A DNA stretch of 64,000 nucleotides from Corydoras sp. C115 (GCA_019802505.1 JAFMOC010000072.1:1726001-1790000), one strand, 5' to 3'; positions 1 through 49,659 are shown, counted from the stretch's first letter. Translations and numbers: made by a program. Notes: generated by a model from the sequence alone, not told the origin.

Positions 1-90
1 GTTGTGAAGATCAGAGTACGATCCCCAGACAGAATTAGATCACCTGAGTTTACTACTATTCATTTATTAAAAACAACTCTAAATAAAATT

Positions 91-385
91 GGGCGGCCCG
101 GTGGATTAGTGATTAGCACTTCCGCCTTCTCAGCACTGGGGCTCCAGGTTCGAATCCCAGTCTGGCTGGAGTTTCCATGTTCACCATGTGTCCTTATGGG
201 TTTCCTCTGGGTTCTTCAGTTTTCTCCCACAGTCCAAAAAACATGGACTCAAGGTAAATTGAATGCTCTAAATTGCCCCATATAGAGTGTGTTTGTGTCT
301 GTGTGAGTGAGTGTGTCCAGTGATAGATTGTCGTCCTGTCCTGGGTGTATCTGCCCAGCGCCCGAAACGTTCTCCTCTTAATTAA
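91..385 (+). repeat. SINE copy (3' tail lost)
   Basis: Head GGCCCGGTGGATTAGTGATT to CGCCCGAAACGTTCTCCTCT; the usual GGATGGGCATGG-to-tail part is missing and the copy runs into TTAATTAATTAATG. Confidence 0.85.
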
Positions 386-705
386 TTAATGAAAATTAAA
401 TTCTCTTTCAATTGTAAAGTTTCACACACATTTGTAACTCACAGGTATGACAGACCATCAGACTGTTTAACTCATCACAGCAAAAAAAAAAAAAAAAAAT
501 CATGTGACTTGCTCTACTCTAGACTACTCAATCAATATTTCCCTATTTTAGCTAATTAGACGAATTTACACATCCAAATTATACTGCATCATATCATATT
601 TATTGCATTATAAACTTTATTAAATATAATTTTTATAGAGTCATATACTTATACTGTATACCTTTTTTTAATAACTTGATACCTTTCTGTTTATGTATGT
701 ATATG

Positions 706-708
<3 letters not shown>

Positions 709-785
<77 letters not shown>
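709..785 (+). repeat. (AC)n microsatellite
   Basis: About 38 AC units. Other AC/TG runs: 18363-18392, 19379-19420, 29040-29086, 40751-40801, 42915-42970 and 57549-57587. Open frames of alternating His-Thr or Cys-Val through them are not genes. Confidence 0.97.
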
Positions 786-787
<2 letters not shown>

Positions 788-859
788 TACATACATACAT
801 ACACACACTACTACTGCACTCACCTTATTATTTTACATGCAATTGAATATTACATTTAC

Positions 860-1075
860 ATTACATTTACATTTGGTCATTTATTGGACGCTTTTATCCA
901 AAGCGACTTACAAGGTGAGCACAGGGTTCATCACAACATCCCTGCAGCAATGAGGGTTAAGGGTCTTGCTCAAGGACCCACATTGGTAACTTCAGGGGAC
1001 CTGGGATTTGAACCCCCAACCTTCAGATTGATAACCCAACACCCTGACCACTGAGCTACCACTACCACTCCCATA
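860..1075 (-). repeat. Second tRNA-derived SINE family, copy 1
   Basis: A SINE of about 200 bp different from the Mermaid-like one. The head reads GGTAGCTCAGTGGTCAGGGT in sense, the middle has CTTGAGCAAGACCCTTAACC, and the tail has GTAAGTCGCTTTGGATAAAA plus ACATTTACATT repeats. Other copies or pieces are at 4505, 25380, 26748, 54385 and 55498. Confidence 0.85.
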
Positions 1076-1189
1076 GTCTATACATATCTATACATAGGAA
1101 TGCTTATAGTACAGATTGTTGCAATTTGCACTACCTCACTTCATACAACACGTATTTGCACAGTGTGTTTTCCTACCCAATATATTTAT

Positions 1190-1534
1190 TCATTCATTAT
1201 CTTCCGCTTTATCCTCTATTAGGGTCGTGGGGGGGTTCTCCATGCCCATCCAGGGGAGAACATTTCGGACGCTGGGCAGATACCCCCAGGACAGGGCGCA
1301 AATCTATTGCTGGGCACGCACTCACTCACACATACACGCACGCATACACACTCTATATGGGGCAATTTGGAGAACTCAATTGACTTGATCCATGTTTTTG
1401 GACTGTGGGAGGAAACCGGAGAACCCGGAGGAAACCCACGCAGACACGGGGAGAACATGGAACTTCCACCCAGATGGGGATTCGAACCGGGAAAGTGCTG
1501 AGAGACGAAGGTGCTAACCACTAAGCCACCGTGC
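1190..1534 (-). repeat. SINE copy with 14-bp duplication
   Basis: Full length, flanked by CCCAATATATTTAT at 1176-1189 and 1535-1548. Confidence 0.9.
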
Positions 1535-2253
1535 CCCAATATATTTATCTATCATAAATTTGGTATATTTAGTCTTTACATTTCTATTCTGAGATTGTTG
1601 TTTAATTTGTTTCACTTGTGCAATTTTGTACAGCTTCTGGTTGCCCTAAATTTCCTTTTGGGATTAATAAAGTATGTAATGTAATTGTCTTTGTCCGTCT
1701 TTGTCTGCCTTTGTCCGTCCGTCAAGAGCATCATTTATTTCAGTAAATAAACGCGAAAATCTGATATTTTTGTCTCATTTGTTCGAAGTGGTTATTTATC
1801 TACTGTCAGCACTTGCTTGGAAATGTGCTGAAGGCAATCTTATGCAGAAAAATAAAAATCCTACAGGGTTCGCTAACTTCCCAATGCAACAGCACATAAT
1901 AAACAATGCTGTACAGCAATGCACCGAACAATCTGATTCACAATCTGGAAACCAAAGTGAAAACTCCCAGGCGAAAATAGCTACAGCCCACATTTCATAC
2001 GTCTCAGACTCTGCATAAGGGTTTATGAATTCAGAGTTGATACACAAGTGCGATACATTTATAAACTAGAAACAAGTTAAACTAAGCAAACAAAAGACTG
2101 CAGCAAATATTTAGCTACAAGATTTGACAAGGACATTAATTACTTAATTATTTTTATACATTGAACTACATAAGAACATTCTGTTTATCCTAGCACTTAA
2201 CATGTCAGAGAATTTACAAATACTTCGATCTGCTGGATTTTTAAAACCTTTAT

Positions 2254-2603
2254 CCATCCATCCATTATCTTCCGCTTTATCCTCTACTAGGGTCGCGGGG
2301 GGGGGTTCCCCATGCCCATCCAGGGGAGAAAGTTTCGGGCGCTGGGCAGATACACCCAGGACAGGGCGTCAATCTATCGCTGGGCACACACTCGCTCACA
2401 CAGACACACTCTATATGGGGCAATTTGGAGAATTTAATTTACCTTGATCCATGTTTTTGGACTGTGGGAGGAAACCGGAGAACCCGGAGGAAACCCACGC
2501 GGACACGGGGAGAACATGGAAACTCCACCCAGATTGGGATTCGAACCGGGAATCACCAGGGCTGAGAGGCGAACGTGCTAACCACTAAGCCACCGTGCCG
2601 CCC
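2254..2603 (-). repeat. tRNA-derived SINE, Mermaid/DANA-like; family description
   Basis: Representative full-length copy, about 350 bp, with a perfect 13-bp duplication TTAAAACCTTTAT (2241-2253, 2604-2616). In sense orientation: a tRNA-like head (GGCTTAGTGGTTAGCACGTT and GGTTCGAATCCC, degenerate A and B boxes of a pol III promoter), a body (GGGTTTCCTCCGGGTTCTCC, CACAGTCCAAAAACATGGAT), a TG-rich stretch, and a tail ending GCGGAAGATAATGGATGGAT. Over 40 whole or partial copies occupy the window. They encode nothing; long frames through them are artefacts. Confidence 0.9.
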
Positions 2604-2861
2604 TTAAAACCTTTATATTGTTTGTAATTAAATTTTCTTCAATGGTGTCAGAAAGTATTTATTAAGAATTATACACAAAGATATCAGGGCTTTTAAAAGA
2701 AAAGCTGTCAGAAAAAATAAACAACATGAAACATAATTTGGGAGTTTATAGTTTCTTTCTGTTTGTATCAACAAGTTAAAAAGCATATGGTTACTGGCAC
2801 GGTTTCATATTCAGATCCATTGTGACAGGTTAATATTTAAACCTGAGCCTGAGAACCTTAT

Positions 2862-3125
2862 GTCATCTCATCATCTTCTGCTTAAACATCTATTGGGGGG
2901 ATGGGGGGTTGCCTATCCAGTGGAGAACGTTTCGGGCACTGGGAGGATACAGGACAGAACAGGCTGTAAATAATCCAATTAGAATCCAATTAACCTTCAA
3001 TGTATTTGGACTGTGGGAGGAAACCGGAGAGTCCGGAGGAAACCAACATGGACACAGGGAGAACATGGAAACCCCACCCAGATCAGATTCGAACCTGGAT
3101 TCCTAGAGCTGGGAGGTGGACATGC
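2862..3125 (-). repeat. Degenerate SINE copy
   Basis: Tail CATCATCTTCTGCTTAAACA to GGGAGGTGGACATGCTG; deletions around the TG-rich part and loss of the outermost head. Confidence 0.75.
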
Positions 3126-3574
3126 TGAAAATCTGTGGCATTGAAATATGATGGTCCTTTACCAACAACCCACAACCACTCTCACACAGAGTAGTGAATG
3201 CTGGCAGCAATAAAAGAGCAAAGGTATAATAATCTGGATGCTAAAATACATGCGACTGAAATGTTAAAGACACAGGTGTGTAAATACTTTCAGTCAGAAA
3301 ATAGAATTAGAATTATAAAGCCGATTTTATCTCGTTCAGACAAATCTAAATTAAATTCAATGCACTGCAGTTTCAAAGGATTTTAAGATATGATAAGACT
3401 TCAATCCCATTAACCTCGTCTAACCGCTCCTCAGACAGAAACCTTAAAAAAGACAAGGCAAGCAGTAACTACATTATACCTTATTCACAAAGCACTCTCG
3501 AGTCATGCTTAAAACTAATCTAGTCTTTCCAGCTGATTTGGTAAATGTTTTTCAGGTTAATCAGACAGACGTAC

Positions 3575-41518
<37,944 letters not shown>

Positions 41519-41897
41519 GACGGCATCCAAAAAAAAACAAAAACAAAACAAAACGAGTTGTTTTTTAATCGAAACTTAAATAAACTCGACGCTCGCGCTC
41601 CTGGCCCCCCGCTGTAAACAAAGCGATTACCCGCGCAGATTCGATAACCCAGTGTGACGTCACATCCGTTCCCCTTCAACGTCAGGAGGGTCAGGCTGCA
41701 GACAAAAGTTTTATTCGGTAGAAAAGCGACTTAATGTCATAAATCAACCTCGTGTAAAAGCACGTTAACGTTATTCTACATGGTGCTTATGAACCCAATG
41801 GAAATTTATCTTTTTTTTAATATACAATGACACATCACACACTAACGCCCTAAATTCCTCAAATCTGATGCCTCCTCCCTGTGTGTTTGAGGTTATA

Positions 41898-42490
41898 AAT
41901 CCATCCAGCCATTATCTTCTGCTTTATCCTCTATTAGGGTCGCGGTGGGGTTCCCCATGCCCATCCAGGGGAGAACGTTTCGGGCGCTGGGCAGATACAC
42001 CCATGACAGAACGCCAATCCATCACTGGACACACTCACTCACACAAACACACTCTATATGGGGCAATTTGGAGAAGTCAATTGACCTCGATCCATGTTTT
42101 TAAGTTCAAGTTCAAGTAATTTATTTATGTCACGCTTTTTACAACAGTACTTTGTCACAAAGCAGCTTTACAGAATGAAAAGCCTTTAGACCCCCAAAGA
42201 GCAAGCCGAAGCGACAGTGGCAAGAAAAAACTCCCTTTTATGTTGTTATTTAAGGAAGAAACCTTGGGAGGACCAAGACTCAATGGGGGACTCGTCCTCC
42301 TTGAGCGGCCGGGCAGCAACAACAGTGTAGGACAGCTTTTTTTTGGACTGTTGGAGGAAACCGGAGAACCCGGATTAAACCCACGTGAACACGGGGAGAA
42401 CGTGGAAACTCCACTCAGATGGGGATTCGAACCGGGAATCCCTAGCGCTGAGAGGCGAACGTGCTAACCACTAAGCCACCATGCCGCCCA
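41898..42490 (-). repeat. SINE copy split by a LINE 3' end
   Basis: Tail half 41898-42101, LINE 42102-42336, head half 42337-42490 ending CTAAGCCACCATGCCGCCC. Confidence 0.88.
42102..42336 (-). mobile_element. LINE 3' end inserted in a SINE
   Basis: Reverse copy of the ACTTGAA-tailed LINE terminus, lying between two parts of one SINE (41898-42101 and 42337-42490). The insertion point is in the T-run of the SINE word CATGTTTTTGGACTG, where T bases are duplicated. Confidence 0.85.
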
Positions 42491-42711
42491 CCGCTAAAAT
42501 TATATACGTACAGTATATTTACATGAAATTTGATTTATTTTATTGATTTTTTGAGACAGTAAATAAAACATTTGATTGCGTAGATATTAGTAATCCCAGA
42601 ATGGTCAATTTTAAGAAAAGAATTATGTTTTTGAGAGGGAAAAAATATCAGCTAATTAAATGGTATATTACAAACACTTTAAATATATATAAAATATATT
42701 TCCTCAGAGAG

Positions 42712-42911
42712 TGGCACAGTGGCTTAGTGGTGGCTCAGCACGTCTACATTTCAGCACTGGAAATCCAGCTTTGAATCCAGATTTGGGTGGAGTTTCCATG
42801 TGGTTTCCATGTCTGTGTGGGTCTTCTCCAGGTTCTATGATTTCATTCCACTGTCCAAAATGAACACACAAATTTAAGCAAAATTAGCTGCTCCATCTAA
42901 ATTGCCCCTAT

Positions 42912-42971
<60 letters not shown>

Positions 42972-43400
42972 TTTGTAAGTGAGTGAGTGTTTGCCCTGTG
43001 AAAGATTGGCGCTCCGCCCTGGGTTTATCTGGTAGATGCCAAAACGTTCCCCCCAGGATGGGCATGTGGAACCCCATGCAAACCCAGTGTAGAGTTAAAC
43101 GGAAGATAATAAGATGAGATAATATTAAAGGCGGCACGGTGGCTTAGTGGTTAGCACGTCTCAGCACTGGGTATCCAGGTTCAAATCCCATTCTGCGTGT
43201 GTTTCCGTGTGTGATCTCCAGTTTCCTCACACAGTCCAAAAACATGGATTCAAGGTGATTTGGCTGCTCTAAATTGTCCCTATATAGTATATGTGTGTGT
43301 GTGTGTGTGTGTGTGTCCAGTGTTAGATTGGTGCCCTGGATGGGCATGGGGAACTCCCTGTGACCCCTGTAGCCGAGAATTAAGTGGAAGATGAGTTTAC
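42712..43400 (+). repeat. Two tandem SINE copies
   Basis: 42712-43110 is diverged, with a TG repeat of about 55 bp. 43133-43400 starts GGCGGCACGGTGGCTTAGTG and is shortened in head and tail. Confidence 0.8.
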
Positions 43401-43708
43401 AGTAGAACATGCTGCTATAGCTCTTTATCAGTTAAGCTATTTAAATATGCACAATTAATAAACAAGAATTAAATAAAACTATTTGAATAAAAAATATTAA
43501 TTTAATAATTACAGATATCATTGAACTGCTCAAAAATATACAGATGTTTGTAAGACTATGTAGTTTAATAAATACAGTAGGAGAACATTCTACTAATGTT
43601 TAATGTTTAACATCCACAGTAAAATATTATATATTTATATACATACAAATTATCCCAAAATGCTTCATATTATCATATAACTTTATATTCAAAATTTGAT
43701 TACAATAA

Positions 43709-44037
43709 GGCTTAGTGGTTAGCACGTTCGCCTCTCAGCGCTAGGGATTCCCGGTTCGAATCCCCATCTGGGTGGAGTTTCCATGTTCTCCCGCGTGTTT
43801 CCTCTGGGTTCTCCGGTTTCCTCCCACAGTCCAAAAACATGGATCAAGTCAATTGAATTCTCAAAATTGCCCCATATAGAGTGTGTCTGTGTGAGTGAGT
43901 GTGTGCCCAGTGATGGATTGGCGCCCTGTCCTGGGTCTATCTGCCTAGCGCCCGAGACGTTCTCCCCTGGATGGGCATGGGGAACCCCACCGCGACCCTA
44001 ATAGAGGATAAAGCGTAAAATAATGAATGAATGAATT
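43709..44037 (+). repeat. SINE copy
   Basis: From GGCTTAGTGGTTAGCACGTT to AATGAATGAATGAATT, just left of hAT copy 3. Confidence 0.88.
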
Positions 44038-44316
44038 AATGATTACAATAATTGATGATACAATGAATTAGGGGTGTATTCAACTACAGATTTTCGTAGT
44101 CGAATCTGATTTGTCAGATTTTCCCTATAGTCGACTGATAGTCGAATCAGTTAAAATTTCACCACAAGATGGCGCTATAAGCATAGTTTTTAAAAAAGTT
44201 TTTTTTTTTATTATTTTACTTGTTTTTCTAACAAAAGAAAACCTTTTTTTTGTTTTTGTTTTTTCTTTTTTTTTTTCTAGAAATTAGGATGATTTTATTT
44301 GACAAAAGGCTATATA

Positions 44317-45936
44317 CAGTGGTGTGAAAAAGTGTTTGCCCCCTTCCTCATTTCCTGTTTTTTTGCATGTTTGTCACACTTAAGTGTTTCGGAACATCAA
44401 ACCAATTTAAACAATAGTCAAGGACAACACAAGGAAACACAAAATGCAATTTGTAAATGAAGGTGTTTATTATTAAAGGCAAAAAAAATCCAAACCATCA
44501 TGGCCCTGTGTGAAAAAGTGATTGCCCCCCTAAACCTAATAACTGGTTGGGCCACACTTAGCAGCAACAACTGCAAACAAGCGTTTGCGATAACTTGCAA
44601 TGAGTCTTTTACAGCGTTCTGGAGGAATTTTGTCCCACTCATCTTTGCAGAATTGTTGTAATTCAGTTACATTAGAGGGTTTTCGAGCATGAACGGACTT
44701 TTTAAGGTCATACCACAACATCTCAATAGGATTCAGGTCAGGATTTTGGCTAGGCCACTCCAAAGTCTTCATTTTGTTTTTCTTCAGCCATTCAGAGGTG
44801 GACTTGCTGGTGTGTTTAGGATCATTGTCCTGCTGCAGAACCCAAGTTCGTTTCAGCTTGAGTTCACGAACAGATGGTCGGACATTCTCCTTCAGGATCT
44901 TTTGGTAGACAGCAGAATTCATAGTTCCATTTATCACAGCAAGTCTTCCAGGTCCTGACGCAGCAAAACAGCCCCAGACCATCACACTACCACCACCATA
45001 TTTTACTGTTGGTATAATGTTCTTTTTCTGAAATGCAGTGTTCCTTTTACGCCAGATGTAATGGGACACACACCTTCCAAAGAGTTCCACTTTTGTCTCA
45101 TCGGTCCACAGAATGTTTTCCCAAAAGTGTTGGGGATCATCAAGATGTGTTTTGGAAAAATTGAGACGAGCTTTAATGTTCTTTTTGCTCAGCAGTGGTT
45201 TTCTTCTTGGAACTCTGCCATGTAGGCCATTTTTGCCCTGTCTTTTTCTGATGGTGGAGGCATGAACGCTGACCTTAACTGAGGCAAGTGAGGCCTGCAG
45301 TTCTTTGGACGTTGTTGTGGGGTCTTTTGTGACCTCTTGGATGAGTCGTCGCTGCGCTCTTGGGGTAATTTTGGGTGGCCGGCCACTCCTGGCAAGGATT
45401 ACCACTGTTCCATGTCTTCGCCATTTGTGGATAATGGCCCTCACTGTGGTTCGCTGGATTCCCAAAGCTTTGGAAATGGCTTTATAACCCTTTCCAGACT
45501 GATAGATCTCAATTACTTTATTTCTCAATTGTTCCTGAATTTCTTTGGATCTCGGCATGATGTGTAGCTTTTAAGGATCTTTTGGTGGACTTTACTGTGT
45601 CAGGCAGCTCCTATTTAAGTGATGTCTTGATTGAGAACAGGTGTGGCAATAATCAGGCCTGGGTGTGGCTAGAGAAACTGAACTCAGGTGTTAAAAACCA
45701 CAGTTATAGTATGTTTTAAGAAGGGGGCAATCACTTTCTCACACAGGGCCATGATGGTTTGGATTTTTTTTCACCTTTAATAATAAACACCTTCATTTAC
45801 AAATTGCATTTTGTGTTTACTTGTGTTGTCCTTGACTATTGCTTAAATTGGTTTGATGTTCTGAAACACTTAAGTGTGACAAACATGCAAAACAACAGGA
45901 AATGAGGAAGGGGGCAAACACTTTTTCACACCACTG
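44317..45936 (-). mobile_element. Tc1-like DNA transposon, apparently complete
   Basis: A 1,620-bp element begins CAGTGGTGTG and ends with its inverse, flanked by TA on both sides (44315-44316, 45937-45938). The terminal inverted repeats are about 215 bp (44317-44530, 45721-45936). Each has an outer and an inner copy of a motif like GTGAAAAAGTGTTTGCCCCC, the IR/DR layout known from Sleeping Beauty-type elements. It carries one transposase gene and is inserted inside a hAT MITE. Confidence 0.95.
44536..45558 (-). CDS. Tc1-family DD34E transposase (340 codons, uninterrupted)
   Basis: Starts MPRSKEIQEQLRNKVIEIYQ, the usual Tc1 N-terminus, with paired helix-turn-helix DNA-binding domains (residues about 1-110) and a GRPPK hook. 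The DDE core follows: WTDETKVELFG (first Asp), the glycine-rich box GGGSVMVWGCF, QQDNDPKHTSK (second Asp) and NPDLNPIEMLW (Glu). Counting from the first Asp of DND to the Glu gives 34 intervening residues. Length matches the family and no stop or frameshift is seen, so it could be functional; activity is not shown by sequence alone. Confidence 0.93.
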   Translation of the reverse strand: MPRSKEIQEQLRNKVIEIYQSGKGYKAISKALGIQRTTVRAIIHKWRRHGTVVILARSGRPPKITPRAQRRLIQEVTKDPTTTSKELQASLASVKVSVHASTIRKRQGKNGLHGRVPRRKPLLSKKNIKARLNFSKTHLDDPQHFWENILWTDETKVELFGRCVSHYIWRKRNTAFQKKNIIPTVKYGGGSVMVWGCFAASGPGRLAVINGTMNSAVYQKILKENVRPSVRELKLKRTWVLQQDNDPKHTSKSTSEWLKKNKMKTLEWPSQNPDLNPIEMLWYDLKKSVHARKPSNVTELQQFCKDEWDKIPPERCKRLIASYRKRLFAVVAAKCGPTSY

Positions 45937-46433
45937 TATATAACGAAAACAAAGACATTTCATGTAAAAACTAATGCTTAGCAGCAGCCATGGACACCCC
46001 CATGTGGTCAAAATGGTACATTCGACTATGAGGTTCATATTCGACTACGGTTCTCCGAATCGAATCGTCGAATCAGCGAATATTGCAGCTCACCCCTACA
46101 ATGAATGAAAAATTATTACAAATAAATGGATAATTTGGCAACTTAGAGTGATAGATTATTCAACCTGGCTTGGTATATGATTTTTACTGGTCTTGCACTC
46201 ATTACTTGGTGTTAAATTTATTTATTATAAGGAAATATGTGCTATAATTGTCTTGGGGGCAAACAGTTCTGTAATCCAGCCAAAATCTCACTATTATAGT
46301 TGGTAAGGCAAAAATGAGTAATCATCATGGAAAGAACAAGACAAATCCAAACCGCTATCCAACTTAAGCAGCATGCTCAATCAATGGAAAAATGAGACAA
46401 CATGATTATGGATGCTGTGTCAGGATACTGCAA

Positions 46434-47010
46434 ATATAAACCCCATTTCCAAAAAGGTTGGGATACTTTATAAAAAATAAAATTGCAAAAAAACTATTTT
46501 AATAATTCACTTGAAATATTATTTAAATAGAATTACAAACTTCTTAGTGTTGTGGTTTGCTCATGAATGTGATTTTAGTTTGAATACAGTATATACCTGC
46601 AACAATTTCTAGAATATTTAGATGATAACTTGTTTACCACTGAATAACAGCAAATTCCCAAAATAATCCCAAGTCCATGTGGCAATGTCCATCATTGTAG
46701 TATTGTGGTTTCTCAAACAATACTTCCTCATCACACATTTATCAATGGTTTTAACCTTTTGTCATTTACGCACCAGGACTTTTCCAGACTTTACACAACT
46801 TTTATAGACTGTATATGATAAACAATTTATTCTATTTATAGTCAAAGCAACATTGTATTAAAATGTTGTTCTATTGATATGTATTTTCATTTCACCTGTT
46901 ACCTATTAATCTGGTAATTGTGGAAGATTCCAGAGCTTTGTTACCTGTGTAACCTTTTCATTATTGTTTTTCCCCTGGCTATTTTGGGGTGTTGCAGGTG
47001 CGACATATTT
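46434..47010. mobile_element. Decayed non-autonomous DNA transposon
   Basis: The left side has ACCCCATTTCCAAAAAGGTT and GGGATACTTTATAAAA; the right side has CACCTGTTACCTATTAATCT and GGAAGATTCCAGAGC. Both occur in order in a common fish MITE with palindromic ends that I recall but cannot assign to a superfamily. No coding capacity. Confidence 0.45.
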
Positions 47011-47053
47011 TTGTTGTCCTTTTAGAGATACACTATACATACAATATTAATAC

Positions 47054-47522
47054 ATTCATTCATTATCTCCCGCTTTATCCTCTATTAGGGTCGCGGGGGG
47101 GGGGGGTCCCCATGCCCATCCAGGGGAGAACGTTTCGGGCGCTGGGCAGATAGACCCAGGACAGGGCGCCAATCCATGGCTGGGCACACACTCACTCACA
47201 CAGACACACTCTATATGGGGCAATTTTTGAGAATTCAATTGACTTGTCTGACGTGGAAACCCACGTGTCTGCGTGGGTTTCCTCCGGGTTCTCCGGTTTC
47301 CTCCCACAGTCCAAAAACATGGATCAAGTCAATTGAGTTCTCCAAATTGCCCCATATAGAGTGTGTCTGTCTGAGTGAGTGAGTGTGTGCCCAGCGATGG
47401 ATTGGCACTCTGTCCTGGGTCTATCTGCCCAGCGCCCGAGACGTTCTCCCCTGGATGGGCATGGCTAACCCCACCGCGACCCTAATAGAGGATAAAGCGG
47501 GAGATAATGAATGAATGAATGA

Positions 47523-47525
<3 letters not shown>
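47054..47525. repeat. Palindromic SINE pair
   Basis: A minus-strand tail half (47054-47245) meets a plus-strand copy missing its head (about 47255-47525) at GACGTGGAAACCCACGTGTC. The arms match over nearly 200 bp and end in a TA repeat. Confidence 0.8.

Positions 47526-47577
<52 letters not shown>
47524..47577 (+). repeat. (TA)n microsatellite
   Basis: Alternating TA at the end of a SINE. A second TA tract is at 60929-60975, following a TG tract. Confidence 0.95.
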
Positions 47578-47579
<2 letters not shown>

Positions 47580-47619
47580 CTATGTATCATATGTATATAG
47601 AAAAATATATATGTGCGGT

Positions 47620-47835
47620 AGTTTTTTTTACTTGTAAAGACCACCTCATGCTGGCTGGATTTTAGATGCTGATCACCTCTGTCAACCTTCTGAAACTTAT
47701 TTTGAGGTAGGGCCACCGTGAAGAAGATTACTTCCAGAGTGTCTGGCAATGCTGGCACATGATTTCCCTGCCTGCAGCATGCCAACATCTCTCTCACTTA
47801 CTTGTTTCTCGGTAATCATTTAAGTCTTCATAATG
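47620..47835 (-). pseudogene. Possible Tc1-like N-terminal helix-turn-helix fragment
   Basis: The minus strand reads VGMLQAGKSCASIARHSGSN, resembling the first helix-turn-helix of Tc1 transposases (GMLxAGxSxxxIAR). Stops and shifts follow. The match is short; I call it tentatively. Confidence 0.4.
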
Positions 47836-48048
47836 TGCATACAAAGCAAAAATTGGCAACCGCCTTAACCTTAGATCGAAACAAATGGATTTGAATAGTG
47901 ACTTTCTAAGAGATTTTACTATATGAAACTGTCATCAATCTTTGTTTTAACAAAATTTGGCAACTATCATATCATTGCCCATATTTTCTGTTATGTTCAT
48001 ATTTTCAGGTTTTCAGAAATGCAAAGGATCTTTTGTAAAATAGAACTT

Positions 48049-48623
48049 TATTCATTCATTCATTATCTCCCGCTTTATCCTTTATTAGGGTCGCGGTGGG
48101 GCTCCCCATGCCCATCCATGGGAGAACGTCTCGGGCGCCGGGCAGACAGGCCCAGGACAGGGTACCAATCCATCGCTGGGCAAAATAGAACTTTAAATGG
48201 CTGGAATGTGTTCAAAAATACAGGAAATCAGATAATCACACTGCAGCGATGAAAAGTTTAAAGATATTTAAAGTATTTATTCTTAAATTTACCCATGATT
48301 TTGTCGTGTGCACGTTCGCCTCTCAGTGCTGTGGATTCCTGGTTCGAATTCCGTGTGGGTTTCCTCCGGGTTCTCAGATTTTCTTCCACAGTCTGAAAAC
48401 ATGGATTCAAGGTAAATTAAATGCTCTAAATTGACCCATATTTTGCCTCTATGTGTGTATGTGTCTGTGTGAGTGAGTGTGTGTTCAGTGATAGAATGGT
48501 GCCCTGTCCTGGGTCTATCTGCCCAGTGCCCGAAACCTTCTCCCCTGGATGGGCATGGGGAGCCCCTCCCAACTGCGACCCTAGCAGAGGATTAAACGGA
48601 AGATAATGGATGAATGAATGTGT
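48049..48623. repeat. Two partial SINE copies, opposite strands
   Basis: 48049-48181 is a minus tail half, followed by AAAATAGAACTTTA, which also occurs just before it (about 48036): a 14-bp duplication. 48310-48623 is a plus copy with a damaged head. Confidence 0.8.
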
Positions 48624-48689
48624 AAATGACCAAAAAACAGGATGTACATGGTAGACATAACCAGTGATAAATATCCTTTTTTTTAATAT

Positions 48690-49260
48690 TCAGATTTAAA
48701 AACTCTAGCACTTAACTAGTGCATCACACATGTTGAGAGACTGATTTATAAATTACAGCTTCCCGAGTCTCTCACTCCATCTCTCTGAAGTGCATAGTGA
48801 TTTCTGACAAAATGAGACCGAGCAGGATTCTCAATCACAATACACAATTTTCCGCTGAGCAGGTTTATGTGGAAAGGAATATGGAGATTAATTTGTTGCT
48901 GTTAATTATCTCGCTTTGAAAGTGTGGCGAGTTGGAAACATATGCTAATGAGAATCTTGGGACAAACTGAAAGCTGAAAAAAAAAGCTATTTAGTGATTA
49001 CCTGTGTATGAATATGTAGCTTTATACTGCCAGTATTATAATGTGTTTTAGGGGGGAAAAATCAGTAATTGAAATAATGGCACAGTCTCCTCTCAGGGCT
49101 ATTAGCTAAGAAGACTGTGACATGGCTTGTTTCCCTCAACACGCTTCACTACACTTCGCGTTCGGGGGTGTGCTCGGCACTGACACAGTAATGGTGTAGA
49201 TGCACCTGTAATTGGCTACATCTGCTGCCAATTAGATTCCCAGCATCAGGCTGTTAAATT
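48690..49260. other. Non-repetitive island, candidate conserved non-coding element
   Basis: No transposon words recognised. Contains homeodomain-like AT cores (ATTAATTTGTTGCTGTTAAT, CATATGCTAATGAG) and no convincing reading frame. Conservation cannot be judged here. Confidence 0.3.
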
Positions 49261-49313
49261 TGGTTGTGGAGCTTCAGATCAAAGCTGTGACATTATATGA
49301 CAATATGTTGCAT

Positions 49314-49653
49314 TGAGGCGGCACGGTGGCATAGTGATTAACACGTTCGCCTCTCAGCTCTAGGGATTCCCGGTTCGAATCCCCATCTGGGTGGAGTTTC
49401 CATGTTCTCCCCGTGTCCGCATGGGTTTCCTCCAGGTTCTCCGGTTTCCTCCCACACTCCAAAAACATGGATCAAGTTAATTGAGTTCTCAAAATTGCCC
49501 CATATAGAGTGTGTTTGAGTGAGTGAATGTGTGCCCAGGGATGGATTGGCGCCCTGTCCTGGGCGCCCGAGACGTTCTCCCCTGGATGGGCATGGGGAAC
49601 CCCACCGCGACCCTAATAGAAGATAAAGCGGGAGATAATGAATGAATGATTGA
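49314..49653 (+). repeat. SINE copy with 9-bp duplication
   Basis: Flanked by ATGTTGCAT at 49305-49313 and 49654-49662. Confidence 0.88.
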
Positions 49654-49659
49654 ATGTTG

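Larger units (their letters stand above)
44069..46098. mobile_element. hAT-type MITE, copy 3, carrying the Tc1 insertion
   Basis: Begins TAGGGGTG and ends CACCCCTA, flanked by the 8-bp duplication CAATGAAT (44061-44068, 46099-46106). Without the 1.62-kb Tc1 insert the element is about 0.4 kb, like the copies at 16578 and 18487. The interior has paired TCGAATC/GATTCGA motifs but no open reading frame of its own. Confidence 0.9.

Noticed and set aside
693..953. 86-codon frame of His-Thr repeats
   Set aside because: Translation of an AC microsatellite and part of a SINE.
1701..2018. 105-codon plus frame
   Set aside because: Starts in a Rex1-like GGGATTAATAAAGT 3' end region and continues through AT-rich intron; no domain, opposite to RAD18.
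1..3570. RAD18 exons 8 and later
   Set aside because: I searched the minus strand for the conserved region after HPRA (an E-I-x-x-E-I-E-x-x-E-K-like stretch) and the KYRKKH motif and found nothing; these exons must be outside the window.
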